Source of the DNA: CANKHJ01 sp035556495
GTDB taxonomy: Bacteria; Pseudomonadota; Alphaproteobacteria; Rhizobiales; Xanthobacteraceae
Length of the DNA: 64,000 nucleotides
Reading direction: 5' to 3'
NCBI GenBank assembly: GCA_035556495.1
Contig: DATMEW010000166.1
Coordinates: forward strand, 45,045 to 109,044
In this document: in pieces, positions 1 to 8,538 of the stretch
Position numbering within the stretch: position 1 is the first letter of the stretch
How the letters are laid out: every line of letters begins with the position of its first letter
Position numbers and translations under genes: made by a program
The notes under the pieces: model-generated
What the model was told of the DNA's origin: nothing
Database searches by the model: none
Seen by the model: the letters and a program-made list of their open reading frames with translations, nothing else

Positions 1-1493
1 CCGGCGGTCCCGGCACCTACAGCCGCATCTTCGTAACCGGCGCCGGTAACACCTTTGTCGCCGGCGGCGCATTGACGCCGGTCTTGCGCGACAGCATCGG
101 CACTCTGAGCGGCTATACGCCCGGGATCGGTTCGCGGCTCCAGATCATCGAAGCCGCCGACGGCGCCCGCACCGCAGGCAGTTTCTCATCGCTGACCCAG
201 CCGACCGATGGCCTGCCGGCCAACGGCCGCTTCGACGTGATCTATAATCCCTATGCGATCACCCTCGCCGTCACGCCCGTCTCGTTCGCGGGCCTCGGCA
301 GCGATGCGCCCCTCAGTCCGCTCCAGCAGCGGATCGCCGGCATTCTCGATGGTCACCGTCCGGCGGCCGGCGTGAACCCCGGCGCGAGCAAGGCCCTGTA
401 TGACGCGCTCTACATGCTCGATACGACGGAAGGCTATACAACCGCTCTGGATGACCTCGGCAGCCCCGCCCAGCCAGCCAACAACGCGGCAGCCTTCAGC
501 GCGTTCGGCGGCTTCCTGGGCGCCATCGGCGACCGCCAGAACATGCTGTCGCTCGGCGGTGGCGGCAGCCAGGCCGGCTCCGGCGATGCCCTTGCCTATG
601 CCATGACCGGCAGCGCGCCGGGCGTCATCGCACGGGAGGCGGAGGCTGCTTTTGCCAGCCTGCGGCCTGCCGCAGCGGATGCCGGCTGGGGCGTCTGGGG
701 GCAGGCTTTCGGACGCTGGGGAACGGTCAAGGATTCCGGCGCTCTGGCCGGCTCCACCAGCCGCAGCGCCGGCTTCGCGCTCGGTGCGGACCGCCGCATC
801 GCCCCGGACGTCTCCGGCGGCATCGCCTTTGGCTTTGCCCGCACCAGCAGCGGTAGCGGCCCGGCGCATGCAACCTTCGACAGCTATACCGGCGCACTCT
901 ATGGAAGCTGGACACCGGGGCGGGCCGTGTTCGACCTGCGGGCCGCCATCGGCAGCAGCGATATGCGCACGACACGCAGCATTGCCCTCGTGCCGGGCAC
1001 CATCGCCGGGAGCGCCAGAGGCATCGGCGGCGGAGTCAGCGCGGAAGCCGGCTATCTGATCCCGTTCATGCTCGGAACCGCAAAGCCCTTCGTCGGGCTT
1101 TCCTGGCAAGGTCTGCGGCGCGACGGCTATGCCGAAACCCAGCAGCCCTTCGGCCTCACCTATCCGGCCCAGTCATTCGACAAGCTGACGACGACCGTCG
1201 GCATTGCCGTGAGCACCGAGCAGCGCTTCGCAAACGGCGCGACGATCATGCCGGAATTCAAGCTGGCCTGGGGGCACGACCTGCGTGACACCACATTGGT
1301 CAGCCAGGCCGCGCTGCTCGATACGCCGTTCACTATCGAAGGGGCAAAGCCCGGCCGCGATGCCGCATTGTTCGGGTTCAGGCTTGCCGGCTGGACACAG
1401 GAGAACTTCCGGCTGTTCGCCGCTTATAACGGTGAGTTCCGCAGCAACGCCACGAGCCACCAGGTGACGGGCGGAGCGCGCTATACCTGGTGA
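1..1493 (+). CDS. Autotransporter, C-terminal part with beta-barrel domain (5' end outside window)
   Basis: The reading frame is open from the first bases, so the gene begins upstream of the window; a TTG at 72 is only an internal codon. Roughly the last 280 residues look like a type V secretion autotransporter barrel: alternating aromatic/Gly-rich strands such as GWGVWGQAFGRWG, a stretch FGFARTSSGSG, and a C-terminal strand ending GGARYTW with the terminal aromatic residue used for outer-membrane insertion. The N-proximal visible part (about residues 1-180) is linker or passenger. By family, the barrel sits in the outer membrane and carries the passenger to the surface. The passenger function cannot be seen. 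A GC-rich hairpin follows 63 bp downstream. Confidence 0.85.
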   Translation, partial: GGPGTYSRIFVTGAGNTFVAGGALTPVLRDSIGTLSGYTPGIGSRLQIIEAADGARTAGSFSSLTQPTDGLPANGRFDVIYNPYAITLAVTPVSFAGLGSDAPLSPLQQRIAGILDGHRPAAGVNPGASKALYDALYMLDTTEGYTTALDDLGSPAQPANNAAAFSAFGGFLGAIGDRQNMLSLGGGGSQAGSGDALAYAMTGSAPGVIAREAEAAFASLRPAAADAGWGVWGQAFGRWGTVKDSGALAGSTSRSAGFALGADRRIAPDVSGGIAFGFARTSSGSGPAHATFDSYTGALYGSWTPGRAVFDLRAAIGSSDMRTTRSIALVPGTIAGSARGIGGGVSAEAGYLIPFMLGTAKPFVGLSWQGLRRDGYAETQQPFGLTYPAQSFDKLTTTVGIAVSTEQRFANGATIMPEFKLAWGHDLRDTTLVSQAALLDTPFTIEGAKPGRDAALFGFRLAGWTQENFRLFAAYNGEFRSNATSHQVTGGARYTW

Positions 1494-1555
1494 CGCGCGA
1501 TACCGGTGAAGCGACGCGGCAGGCCGCGTGATCCATGCCTGACAGCATCGCCGGC

Positions 1556-1580
1556 GACGGGGAGTTCCAAGCTCCCCGTC
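1556..1580 (+). terminator. Hairpin downstream of the autotransporter gene
   Basis: A perfect 9-bp inverted repeat (GACGGGGAG / CTCCCCGTC, 7-nt loop) lies 63 bp after the autotransporter stop codon. There is no T-run after it, so intrinsic termination is only an inference from position and stem stability. Confidence 0.4.
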
Positions 1581-1716
1581 CAGCCGCCGGGAGTGATGTC
1601 GGAACGTCTTCGCCCCACGCCTCGCGCGGGTTGCAGCAGGCACAACTATCCATTGCAGGGACGCTATCGGACCCCTAGAAATCAGCATTCACCGACGTTT
1701 CCATAAAGGATCTTCC

Positions 1717-2499
1717 ATGGACCTTGGATTGACTGGCCGCCGGGTGCTCATCACGGGAGGCTCACAGGGGATCGGCCTCGCCATCGCCGAGGGGTTTCTG
1801 GCGGAAGGCTGCGAGGTCACTCTGGTCGCCCGCGATCAATCGCGGCTCGACGAGGCTGTTGCGACATTGGGCGCACATGGCGGCAAGGTTGATGGCATCG
1901 CCATCGATCTCTCCAAGCGCGGTGCTGCGGAAGAACTGGCCGCTGCCCGGCCCGACACCGACATTCTCGTCAACAACGCAGGCGCCGTCCCCATCGGCGA
2001 CATCTTCGAGGTCGACGAGGACAAGTGGCGGGAAGGCTGGGATCTCAAGGTATTCGGCTATGTCAACCTGACCCGCGCCATGTATGCCCGGATGCGCGGC
2101 AAGCCGCCGAAAGTCATCCTCAACATCCTGGGTACAGGGGCCGACAAGCCCCAATGGCGCTATGCCTGCGGAACGCCGGCGAATATTTCGCTCGTGGGCC
2201 TGACGCGGGCACTGGGTGGCCGGAGCATCGACGACGGTGTCCGTGTCGTTGCGGTCAGCCCCGGAGCGGTCGAAACCGAACGCTGGAAAAACATTCACAA
2301 GAAGCGGGCGCGCGAAAATCTCGGCGATGAAGCGCGCTGGCGGGAGGGGCTGATCCAGGACCAGCCGCTGGGGCGGGCTGCGCAGCCTGCGGAGGTGGCG
2401 AATGTCGCCGTCTTCCTGGCGTCGGACCGGGCGAGCTGGGTTTGCGGCGAAACCGTCGTGGTGGACGGCGGCCGGCTCTATCGCGAAAACTGGTTCTGA
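1717..2499 (+). CDS. SDR family oxidoreductase with altered catalytic motif
   Basis: A 260-residue classical-length short-chain dehydrogenase/reductase. The NAD(P)-binding motif TGGSQGIG (about residues 13-20) and the NNAG motif are present, and the C-terminus has the usual VVVDGG strand before a short tail. The start at 1717 is preceded by an AAAGGA-type ribosome site. The oddity is the active site: the family uses YxxxK, but here the tyrosine is in RYACGTP, with threonine where lysine is expected, and the upstream catalytic serine is not obvious (NILGTGAD). Some SDR subfamilies lack the canonical lysine. Substrate is unknown, and it may act on an unusual substrate or be non-catalytic. It stands alone, with a convergent gene 10 bp downstream. 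Confidence 0.88.
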   Translation: MDLGLTGRRVLITGGSQGIGLAIAEGFLAEGCEVTLVARDQSRLDEAVATLGAHGGKVDGIAIDLSKRGAAEELAAARPDTDILVNNAGAVPIGDIFEVDEDKWREGWDLKVFGYVNLTRAMYARMRGKPPKVILNILGTGADKPQWRYACGTPANISLVGLTRALGGRSIDDGVRVVAVSPGAVETERWKNIHKKRARENLGDEARWREGLIQDQPLGRAAQPAEVANVAVFLASDRASWVCGETVVVDGGRLYRENWF

Positions 2500-2509
2500 C
2501 CCCCTGCCC

Positions 2510-2965
2510 TCACTCCGGAGGGCCGCGATCGCGATCGAACGTCAGCCGGTGGGTCGCCGGCTTGCCGGTCATCGGGTTGATGATGTCGCAGGAGATATAC
2601 ATCCTGTCTCCTTCGACCTTCCATGTGCGGGTCTGCCGGGTGCCCGTCCAGGACTCGTTCCAGCTCACATCGACATCGAAATGCACCTGGTCGCCTTCGA
2701 CCGAATAATAGCCCGTATAACCCAGCAGGGTGCGGAACAGCTGTTCGGCCTCCTCGTCGGTTGCACGCGGGCCTTCCGGCCGTTTACGCGCCGAGTCCAC
2801 CGAGAAGTTGAACATGCGGCCATTGCGGGAGAAATGAACATAGCCATTTGGCGCCTTGCTGAGGCCGGGACGTTCCTCTCCGGTCTCATGGTCGATGTAA
2901 CGCCCCGAAACCTGCTTCCAGCTTCCGAGAAGCTCCTGCGGAATTTTCGACGAGTCGAAGCCCAT
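2510..2965 (-). CDS. Lipocalin-like domain protein
   Basis: 151 residues with the pattern of lipocalin-like (Lipocalin_5 type) proteins: an N-terminal LLGSWKQVSGRYID strand followed by NGYVHFSRNGRM and alternating beta strands with WKVEGDRMYISC. There is no signal peptide, so it is probably cytoplasmic. The start at 2965 is well supported by GGAGGGG seven bases upstream. It is convergent with the SDR gene (10 bp apart). Members of this family are small beta-barrels of poorly defined function, often described as binding small hydrophobic molecules; no ligand can be inferred here. Confidence 0.75.
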   Translation of the reverse strand: MGFDSSKIPQELLGSWKQVSGRYIDHETGEERPGLSKAPNGYVHFSRNGRMFNFSVDSARKRPEGPRATDEEAEQLFRTLLGYTGYYSVEGDQVHFDVDVSWNESWTGTRQTRTWKVEGDRMYISCDIINPMTGKPATHRLTFDRDRGPPE

Positions 2966-3074
2966 TGCATCCCCTCCGGCGCAGCCGCTGATCCAACGCC
3001 TGGTTATCCGAAGCGGTGAGAAAACGCCATATTCCTGAGGGGACCGTCGCGCGGCCGGCGGAGCAATTGTTACG

Positions 3075-3176
3075 CTAGGCCACCTTTGCGCGGGCTTCGC
3101 CCATGTTCTTCACGAGACGCGCAATGCCGATGCTTGCGATCATCGACGCGACGAACAGCAGGACATCACGTTCCAT
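3075..3176 (-). CDS. Possible 33-residue single-pass membrane peptide
   Basis: A short reading frame encodes a peptide starting MERDVLLFVASMIASIGIA, hydrophobic through residue 20, followed by a basic/polar tail (RLVKNMGEARAKVA). This is the layout of a small inner-membrane protein. The ribosome site is weak (GAGG about 14 bases upstream of the ATG). It lies alone in a 510-bp stretch between the lipocalin-like gene and the DUF983 gene. It may be chance; no homologue is recognised. Confidence 0.3.
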   Translation of the reverse strand: MERDVLLFVASMIASIGIARLVKNMGEARAKVA

Positions 3177-3476
3177 GAGGGCGAGACCTCACCATCGATG
3201 TCCGCGCGCCGAAAACCCGGTGACTTCGGGATGATCGGCCATCGATGCGTCCTTTGCACGCACGAAAAGTCCGATTCAAGCTCGATTCGATACTAGATAA
3301 TAATTGATTGCATGTTTATGTAATAAACGTGATGATGAGGATCATATGGTGAAATGACCTGCCAGCCGCGCGGTCCGGTCTGATCTGATGCGCGAGAGGC
3401 GCGGTTGATAGGGAGAACAATCGGCGTTAAGTGGCCGGCAGGGTTGCCGCTCGGGCAACAGAAAGCAGTGTCAGAG
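3177..3476. other. Intergenic stretch, AT-rich, upstream of the DUF983 gene
   Basis: No convincing gene is seen. The part around 3280-3350 is markedly AT-rich for this genome and probably holds the promoter of the DUF983 gene; no clear -35/-10 pair could be fixed. Confidence 0.4.
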
Positions 3477-3905
3477 ATGTCAATGTCCACCGCTCACGAC
3501 CATGTCGAATATCCCGCCGGCGAAACGGGATTTTCACTCGGACTGAAAGGCGCCTGCCCCCGCTGCGGCAAGGGGCACCTGTTTTCCGGCTGGCTGAGGC
3601 TTGCCCCGGAATGCGAGGTCTGCGGGCTGGACTTCTCCTTCGCCGACCCGGCGGACGGCCCGGCCTTCTTCGCGCAATGGGTTGGCTGCATCCCGGCATT
3701 CGTCTTCGCGCTTTGGATCGAGGTTGTTCATGCGCCACCGTTCTGGGTGCATCTGGTGACGACCCTGCCGATCCTCATCCTGCCCTGCCTGCTGCTGCTC
3801 CGCCCGCTCAAGGGATGGCTGGTCTGCACGCAATACATCACCAAGGCCGAAGAAGGCCGGCTTCAATTGCACGACAGGCCGTCGCAGTCCGGCACCTCCG
3901 GCTAG
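3477..3905 (+). CDS. DUF983 family membrane protein
   Basis: 142 residues from the ATG at 3477; ATG 3483, GTG 3468 and a TTG at 3405 are other possible starts. The N-terminal half carries a zinc-ribbon-like CPRCGKGHLFSGWL, followed by CEVCGLDFSFADPADGP, both hallmarks of DUF983. Two hydrophobic segments follow (about residues 65-84 and 92-112), so it is an inner-membrane protein with a cytoplasmic four-cysteine cluster. The function is unknown in the family; in alphaproteobacteria relatives are often near cytochrome oxidase assembly genes, but not here. It is transcribed alone. Confidence 0.85.
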   Translation: MSMSTAHDHVEYPAGETGFSLGLKGACPRCGKGHLFSGWLRLAPECEVCGLDFSFADPADGPAFFAQWVGCIPAFVFALWIEVVHAPPFWVHLVTTLPILILPCLLLLRPLKGWLVCTQYITKAEEGRLQLHDRPSQSGTSG

Positions 3906-3980
3906 AGAACCGGATCGTCCGCCGAGCTTCCCGGCGAACGGCAACGGGGACGCAGGTTTTCATCACAGGGCGGTCATCCT

Positions 3981-4934
3981 TCACAGATTTTCCGTCCAGC
4001 CAGCCTGCCGATCCACCTGAACGGTGACGTGGTCGATGGCGTACTGACTTTTCAGCTTTCCCGCCACGAGAGCCGGAAGTTCGAGCGGATCTGCACCCGG
4101 CGCCGGGCAGACGTGAACCGTTGCGACAACCGTGTCGTCGGTCAGCGTCCACGCGTGGAAATGTCCCGCGGAAGCGACACCGGGCAGGGCTTCAAGCGCT
4201 TTCTGCGCCAGCGTGACATCCAGCCCTTTTGGCGTCGCCTGCATCAGCACCCTGATGGAGTCCCATACGAGCCCCCAAGCCGAACGCAATACCAGCAATG
4301 CCACGAATACGGAGAGGATCGGGTCCAGCACCGTCCAGCCGGTCATCATGATGCCGATGGCGGCGGCGATGGCTCCTGCCGATCCCAGAAGGTCTCCCAT
4401 CACATGAAGAAAGGCGCCGCGCAGATTGCTGTCATTCTGATGCCCTGACGACAGGATCCAGGCAGCCGCGAGATTGACGCACAGACCTATTGCCGCAACG
4501 GCCAGCATGGGGCCGGCAAGAATCTCGACGGGCTGGCTGAAGCGCGAGATCGCCTCCCATACGATCCAAGCAATCAACAGCAGCAGCGAGGCGCCATTGG
4601 CCAGCGCCGCGAGCACGCGAACGCGATGAAAGCCGTAGCTGTGCTTAAAGTCGACCGGCCGGCGCGCCACCCGATAGGCAATGAGCGCAAGCAGAAGCGC
4701 AGCGGCATCCGAAACCATATGACCGGAATCGGCGATGAGAGCCAGCGAGCCCGAAAGCCAGCCCCCAATGGCCTGCACGACCGCATAGCCCGCCGTGAAC
4801 AGAAAGACGAAAAGAATACGCTTCTCGTTGGACGCCGTTACGGTTTGCTCATGGCTGTGCCCGCCATCATGGTGATGGTGGTGATGGTCATGGTCGTGAA
4901 CATGGTTTGGATCGCGGCCGGCATCGTGGGTCAT
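3981..4934 (-). CDS. Cation diffusion facilitator (CzcD/ZitB-type metal exporter)
   Basis: 317 residues. The N-terminus has a run of histidines and aspartates (HDHDHHHHHHDGGHSH) before the first membrane span, typical of zinc-handling CDF proteins. Six membrane spans follow, with the metal-site motifs HMVSD preceded by ADSG in TM2 and HVMGD in TM5. The last roughly 85 residues form the cytoplasmic metallochaperone-like domain. By family it exports Zn2+ (or Co2+/Cd2+) from the cytoplasm in exchange for protons. The start codon at 4934 directly follows a 14-bp tandem repeat, which may be a regulator site. There is no metal-sensor gene next to it. Confidence 0.92.
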   Translation of the reverse strand: MTHDAGRDPNHVHDHDHHHHHHDGGHSHEQTVTASNEKRILFVFLFTAGYAVVQAIGGWLSGSLALIADSGHMVSDAAALLLALIAYRVARRPVDFKHSYGFHRVRVLAALANGASLLLLIAWIVWEAISRFSQPVEILAGPMLAVAAIGLCVNLAAAWILSSGHQNDSNLRGAFLHVMGDLLGSAGAIAAAIGIMMTGWTVLDPILSVFVALLVLRSAWGLVWDSIRVLMQATPKGLDVTLAQKALEALPGVASAGHFHAWTLTDDTVVATVHVCPAPGADPLELPALVAGKLKSQYAIDHVTVQVDRQAGWTENL

Positions 4935-4937
4935 CTC

Positions 4938-4965
4938 ATCACCTGTGTCGGATCACCTGTGTCGG
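4938..4965. repeat. Perfect 14-bp tandem direct repeat upstream of the CDF gene
   Basis: ATCACCTGTGTCGG occurs twice back to back (4938-4951 and 4952-4965), three bases upstream of the CDF exporter start on the complementary strand. It may be a slippage duplication or paired operator half-sites covering the translation start region. Confidence 0.6.
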
Positions 4966-5131
4966 GCCCATCCAGGCAGCGGGAGGAGAGATTCAATGAC
5001 CATGAAACTCCCCTGAATATCGAAGGTGCAGGAACCGCCTCCTCCAATCCCGCGACAGCTTCGCCCTTCCGTGCCGACGGGCCTCATATCGATGCTGCTC
5101 CTCCTGCCACAGCCAACACGCTCTATCCCGC

Positions 5132-6316
5132 TCATGTACCAGCGGCTTGAGTCCGCACGGCGGTTCTGGGCAGCAGATAGGCAATGGTCGGCCCAATCAG
5201 GAACATGACGAGGGCACTGACGTATAGAACATCAGCCGTGCCTATCAGGTCTGAAAGTCCGATGAAATAGATAGGCCCGATAGCCTGCCCAACGAACAGC
5301 GCGCAGGAGTGCATGGCAAAGGCGGATGCCCGCGCTGTCGACGTCAATTCGGAGACTTCTGCATGAATGGAATTATGCACCATCATGTATCCGAACCCCG
5401 CCACGGTGAAAAAGGCGGCCTGTATCTGCCATGGCAGGGGAAAGGCCAGAACCAGTGGCGCCATGAACGCGAGAAGCCCCCCAAACGCCATGAGACGATA
5501 ACGGGTCGCAACCCCCAGCAGGCGCTTGACCGCGAACGTGAACAGCAAGGCGCCCAACGCAAGGCCCGTGATGATAAACCCAGCCTCCTTTGGCCCTCCG
5601 GCTCCCCGCTCTGACAGAATAGGCGCGATGAACGGCAAGCACCCGTTGAGCGCCATGCCTTCAAGGAACACCGCTGCGAAACAGATCCAGGACCGGGGAT
5701 TCTCGAAGATTGATCGATAGCCAGCGAGGACTCCCGAAATCCTTATGTGGCCGCTTGCTGCGGGCGTGTTGGGAATGAAGCGCGTGATGAGCAAGGCCGC
5801 CGCGAGGGACATGATCGCTGCGATCACGAAGATGCCTCGCCAGTTGAACATGACGGCAAGCAGCCCGGAAAGACTGGCAGCGATGATGAACCCGCTTTGC
5901 AGCGCAGCAACGTTCCGGGCAATCGCCTGCTGGCGCTCGGCGGGTGGGAAAAGGTTCGAAATGGTCGCAAGAGCGATGGGCATCAGCCCGCCGCTGGCGA
6001 TGCCTCCAATGAACCGCGCAACAAGAAGCACCTCGAAAGTCGGACTCCAGACGACGAACACCAGACTCAGCGTCTGCACCCAGAGGCAGATCTTCAGAAG
6101 CCGGCTGGTGCCGTAATGATCGCCGAGCGGCCCGAGCACCGGCTGACTGACGGAATACGGCAGCGCGAAGACGGTGATAACCAGCGCCGCAGTCGCCAAT
6201 GAGACGCCGAAATCTCCGGCAATGGACGACACAAGGGGGTCCATCGAGCGATTTGCGATCGAGCTGGTGAAACCACAGAGTGCGATAAGATACAGCGCGC
6301 TTTTGGGAGAGGTCAT
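5132..6316 (-). CDS. MFS transporter
   Basis: 394 residues from the ATG at 6316. The frame is open further to 6430, but the added 38 residues are hydrophilic, and the first membrane span begins right after MTSPKSALYLIALCGF. Twelve hydrophobic segments in two halves and a loop-2 stretch GDHYGTSRLLK fit the drug/small-molecule exporter branch of the major facilitator superfamily. The substrate is unknown. The gene is separated from the CDF exporter by 197 bp and the two are not obviously co-transcribed. No regulator is adjacent. Confidence 0.88.
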   Translation of the reverse strand: MTSPKSALYLIALCGFTSSIANRSMDPLVSSIAGDFGVSLATAALVITVFALPYSVSQPVLGPLGDHYGTSRLLKICLWVQTLSLVFVVWSPTFEVLLVARFIGGIASGGLMPIALATISNLFPPAERQQAIARNVAALQSGFIIAASLSGLLAVMFNWRGIFVIAAIMSLAAALLITRFIPNTPAASGHIRISGVLAGYRSIFENPRSWICFAAVFLEGMALNGCLPFIAPILSERGAGGPKEAGFIITGLALGALLFTFAVKRLLGVATRYRLMAFGGLLAFMAPLVLAFPLPWQIQAAFFTVAGFGYMMVHNSIHAEVSELTSTARASAFAMHSCALFVGQAIGPIYFIGLSDLIGTADVLYVSALVMFLIGPTIAYLLPRTAVRTQAAGT

Positions 6317-6644
6317 TTTGCCAACGGGAGCGGTTCGGGAATCAATCCATGAATTGTTATCGCCGGAAGCAATATCGAGATGCAACGTTAAGAGAAGAAA
6401 TTCAACCCGCTGCGCCAACCGGCAACCCACACCAATGAGACGCGGATAGCTCCAAGCTGCTCAATGCTGCGGGCCGTCTCCCGCCTGAAGGAAGCACCGG
6501 TCAGGCGCGAGCGAGAGACCTGCCATGCCGAAAAGGGACCTCAGCAATGTTGGCAACATTGAACCATGAATCGGCGCCTATGCTGGGCCGTAGTCGAGAA
6601 CTCCGCCTTTTCGCCGGCTCGCTGGCTGTGTTAGCAACGCTATT
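6317..6644. other. Intergenic stretch with a 17-bp palindrome
   Basis: No supported gene is seen. At 6545-6561 there is a perfect dyad (CAATGTTG-G-CAACATTG), a plausible operator for a dimeric regulator. A 22-codon frame at 6580-6648 overlaps the start of the broken gene downstream by four bases and may be a relic of the same transcription unit. Confidence 0.4.
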
Positions 6645-7022
6645 ATGAAACGCCAAACTCTGTTAACATATAAAAAGTGTGGGCCGCCTGCCACCGGCAA
6701 GGGAACGCTTGTCGGCGTGCGGCTTCAGCCAGACGATTTCGCCGCCGTCGATCAATGAATCGCACGTGAGGACGCAGCGACCACGCGACCGGAGGCCCTT
6801 CGCAGATTGATGTCTTTGGCGCTCTCGCGGTCCATCAGGAAGCTGCGCGCGCATCCTCCGCGAAACGCGCCGAGGCAGCCAGGCTTGCGGAGGAACGGCT
6901 CGGCCGCATGGGCGACAGGTCGGCCACAGAAGACGAGCGGCAGCAGAGGAAGAGGCGCCTGCTCAAGGGGCCCGAGGACTTCAGGAATATGCGGGCGGAT
7001 CAGCCCAACCGAAAGAGAAGAG
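6645..7022 (+). pseudogene. Broken ribbon-helix-helix DNA-binding protein gene
   Basis: From ATG 6645 the translation runs through GTLVGVRLQPDDFAAVDQ, the N-terminal strand and first helix of a ribbon-helix-helix protein, and then meets TGA at 6756-6758, where the family usually has tryptophan. Past the TGA the same frame continues IAREDAATTRPEALRRL, the expected second helix. A frameshift near 6806 then moves the sequence into another frame, encoding a charged helix that includes AEAARLAEERLGRMGDRS and ends RADQPNRKR just before the next gene. One nonsense change plus one frameshift therefore explain the whole stretch. Function, if any, would have been plasmid/phage-type transcriptional control; the gene now looks dead. 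Confidence 0.6.
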
Positions 7023-7244
7023 ATGAGCGAACAGACCGTCCGGGACAGCAATGGCAACCAATTGAACGATGGCGACTCCGTCACCGTCATCAAGGACCTC
7101 AAGGTCAAGGGAAGCTCCGAGACCATCAAGCGCGGCACGCTGGTGAAAGGTATCCGCCTGACGGACAATCCTCACGAGGTCGAGTGCAACACCAGGCAGG
7201 TGAAGGGCCTGGTGCTGAGGACGGAGTTCCTCAAGAAGGCATAA
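7023..7244 (+). CDS. PhnA-like domain protein (YjdM C-terminal domain)
   Basis: 73 residues from ATG 7023, with AGAGAAGAG just upstream as ribosome site. The sequence (VRDSNGNQLNDGDSVTVIKD, then KVKGSS, RGTLVKGIRLTD and LVLRTEFLKKA) matches the PhnA/YjdM C-terminal SH3-like domain. The N-terminal zinc ribbon of full-length YjdM is absent; alphaproteobacteria commonly carry this domain alone. Despite the name, involvement in alkylphosphonate breakdown is not established for the family. The gene starts immediately after the broken ribbon-helix-helix gene. Confidence 0.85.
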   Translation: MSEQTVRDSNGNQLNDGDSVTVIKDLKVKGSSETIKRGTLVKGIRLTDNPHEVECNTRQVKGLVLRTEFLKKA

Positions 7245-7512
7245 TTTTCCTCAGGCCGAAGGCTCTCATCTGCCCGGCTTCCCTGGACACTCGCCCGCCA
7301 ACCGGTGCTTTGCGCTGACCTCGCTCTTCGTTCAGCAAGCCAGGCAGATGGCCGGGTTGCGAAGAAAGCCGAGCGGTCGCCCCGTTGCCGAAATTGTAAT
7401 GATAGCTTCGAAAGTTTCTAATTGTGATCGCGATTGGCCCGGTCATCATCAGCCTTAGAAGGGCCGTGACGAGCGGTCTTTGATGCCGGCGTCTTTAGAT
7501 AGGGTAACAACC

Positions 7513-8508
7513 ATGGAGTTTCAGCCGTTGAAGCGATCTACTGCTCAGAGAGGTCTTGCGGCCCTGTTCGCAGCCTCCGCCCTGCTCCTCTGGTCCGGAG
7601 ATAGCCAGGCGTTTCCGGACAGAGTCGTGACAATCGTCACGACCGTGGCTGCCGGAGGCAGCATCGATGCAGTCGCCCGCACGGTCGCCCAGGGGCTGAG
7701 CGACGAATTGAAAGGGACCGTGATTGTCGAACCGCGCCCGGGCGCCGGCGGCAATACGGCCGCAAGCTTCGTGTCCAAGGCGCCCGCCGATGGCCATACG
7801 ATCCTGTTCGCGGCTTCATCCACGCTGGCCATCAACCCGCATCTCTATAAGTCTCCGCCGTTCGATGCGGATTCCGATTTCGAGATCATAGCGCTGCCGG
7901 CCCGAGTGAATCAGATTCTGGTGGTCCATCCAAAGCTCGGCGTTTCGTCCGCCAAAGACTTCATCGAGAGGCTCAAAAGCACATCGAGCCAGTTGAGCTA
8001 TGGCACCAGCGGCATCGGCTCGCTCTCGCACCTCACCTCCGAGGTCCTCGCGCTTCGCACCGGAGGTTCACCGGTACACATTCCATATCGTGGAATCGCG
8101 CCGGCCATGACCGATCTTCTCGCGGCACAGATCGATTTCATGTTCGACTCTGCAACCTCGATCCCCAACATCAAGGATGGCAAGCTGAAGGCGCTGGCTG
8201 TGGTCGGCCCCAAGCGCCTTGCGGGACTTCCTGACGTTCCGACCCTGCACGAGGCGGGTATCACCGGCATGGAGTTCACCAACGGCTGGTATGTCGTGGC
8301 TGTTCCGAAGGCAACGCCCCGGGCTGTCGTGGATCTCCTGTCGTCGAAGATCAGGGATATCATGAAATCCGACCGCTCACAGAAGCTGATCGCCGACATG
8401 GGCCTGGAAACAACCGATGTGCCTGCTTCCGAGATGACCGGCATCATCGCAAGCGACCGACGCCAGGTGGGAGAAGCACTCGCCACAATCAAGATCGAGA
8501 AATACTAG
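7513..8508 (+). CDS. Tripartite tricarboxylate transporter substrate-binding protein (Bug/TctC family)
   Basis: 331 residues from the ATG at 7513; a start at 7480 would put 11 residues before the signal peptide. Residues 1 to about 33 form a Sec signal peptide (a basic start, then GLAALFAASALLLWSG, cleavage near SQA). The mature protein has the Bug-family features: VVTIVTTVAAGGSIDAVAR in the first ligand loop, EPRPGAGGNTAA in the second, and the conserved VHIPYRG. By family it is a periplasmic receptor for a carboxylated compound, delivering it to a TctAB permease. No tctA or tctB gene is near, so it works with a distant permease or as a sensor. It is convergent with the hydrolase gene. Confidence 0.92.
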   Translation: MEFQPLKRSTAQRGLAALFAASALLLWSGDSQAFPDRVVTIVTTVAAGGSIDAVARTVAQGLSDELKGTVIVEPRPGAGGNTAASFVSKAPADGHTILFAASSTLAINPHLYKSPPFDADSDFEIIALPARVNQILVVHPKLGVSSAKDFIERLKSTSSQLSYGTSGIGSLSHLTSEVLALRTGGSPVHIPYRGIAPAMTDLLAAQIDFMFDSATSIPNIKDGKLKALAVVGPKRLAGLPDVPTLHEAGITGMEFTNGWYVVAVPKATPRAVVDLLSSKIRDIMKSDRSQKLIADMGLETTDVPASEMTGIIASDRRQVGEALATIKIEKY

Positions 8509-8538
8509 GAACCGCCGGCGCAAGCCGAGCCGCATTGG

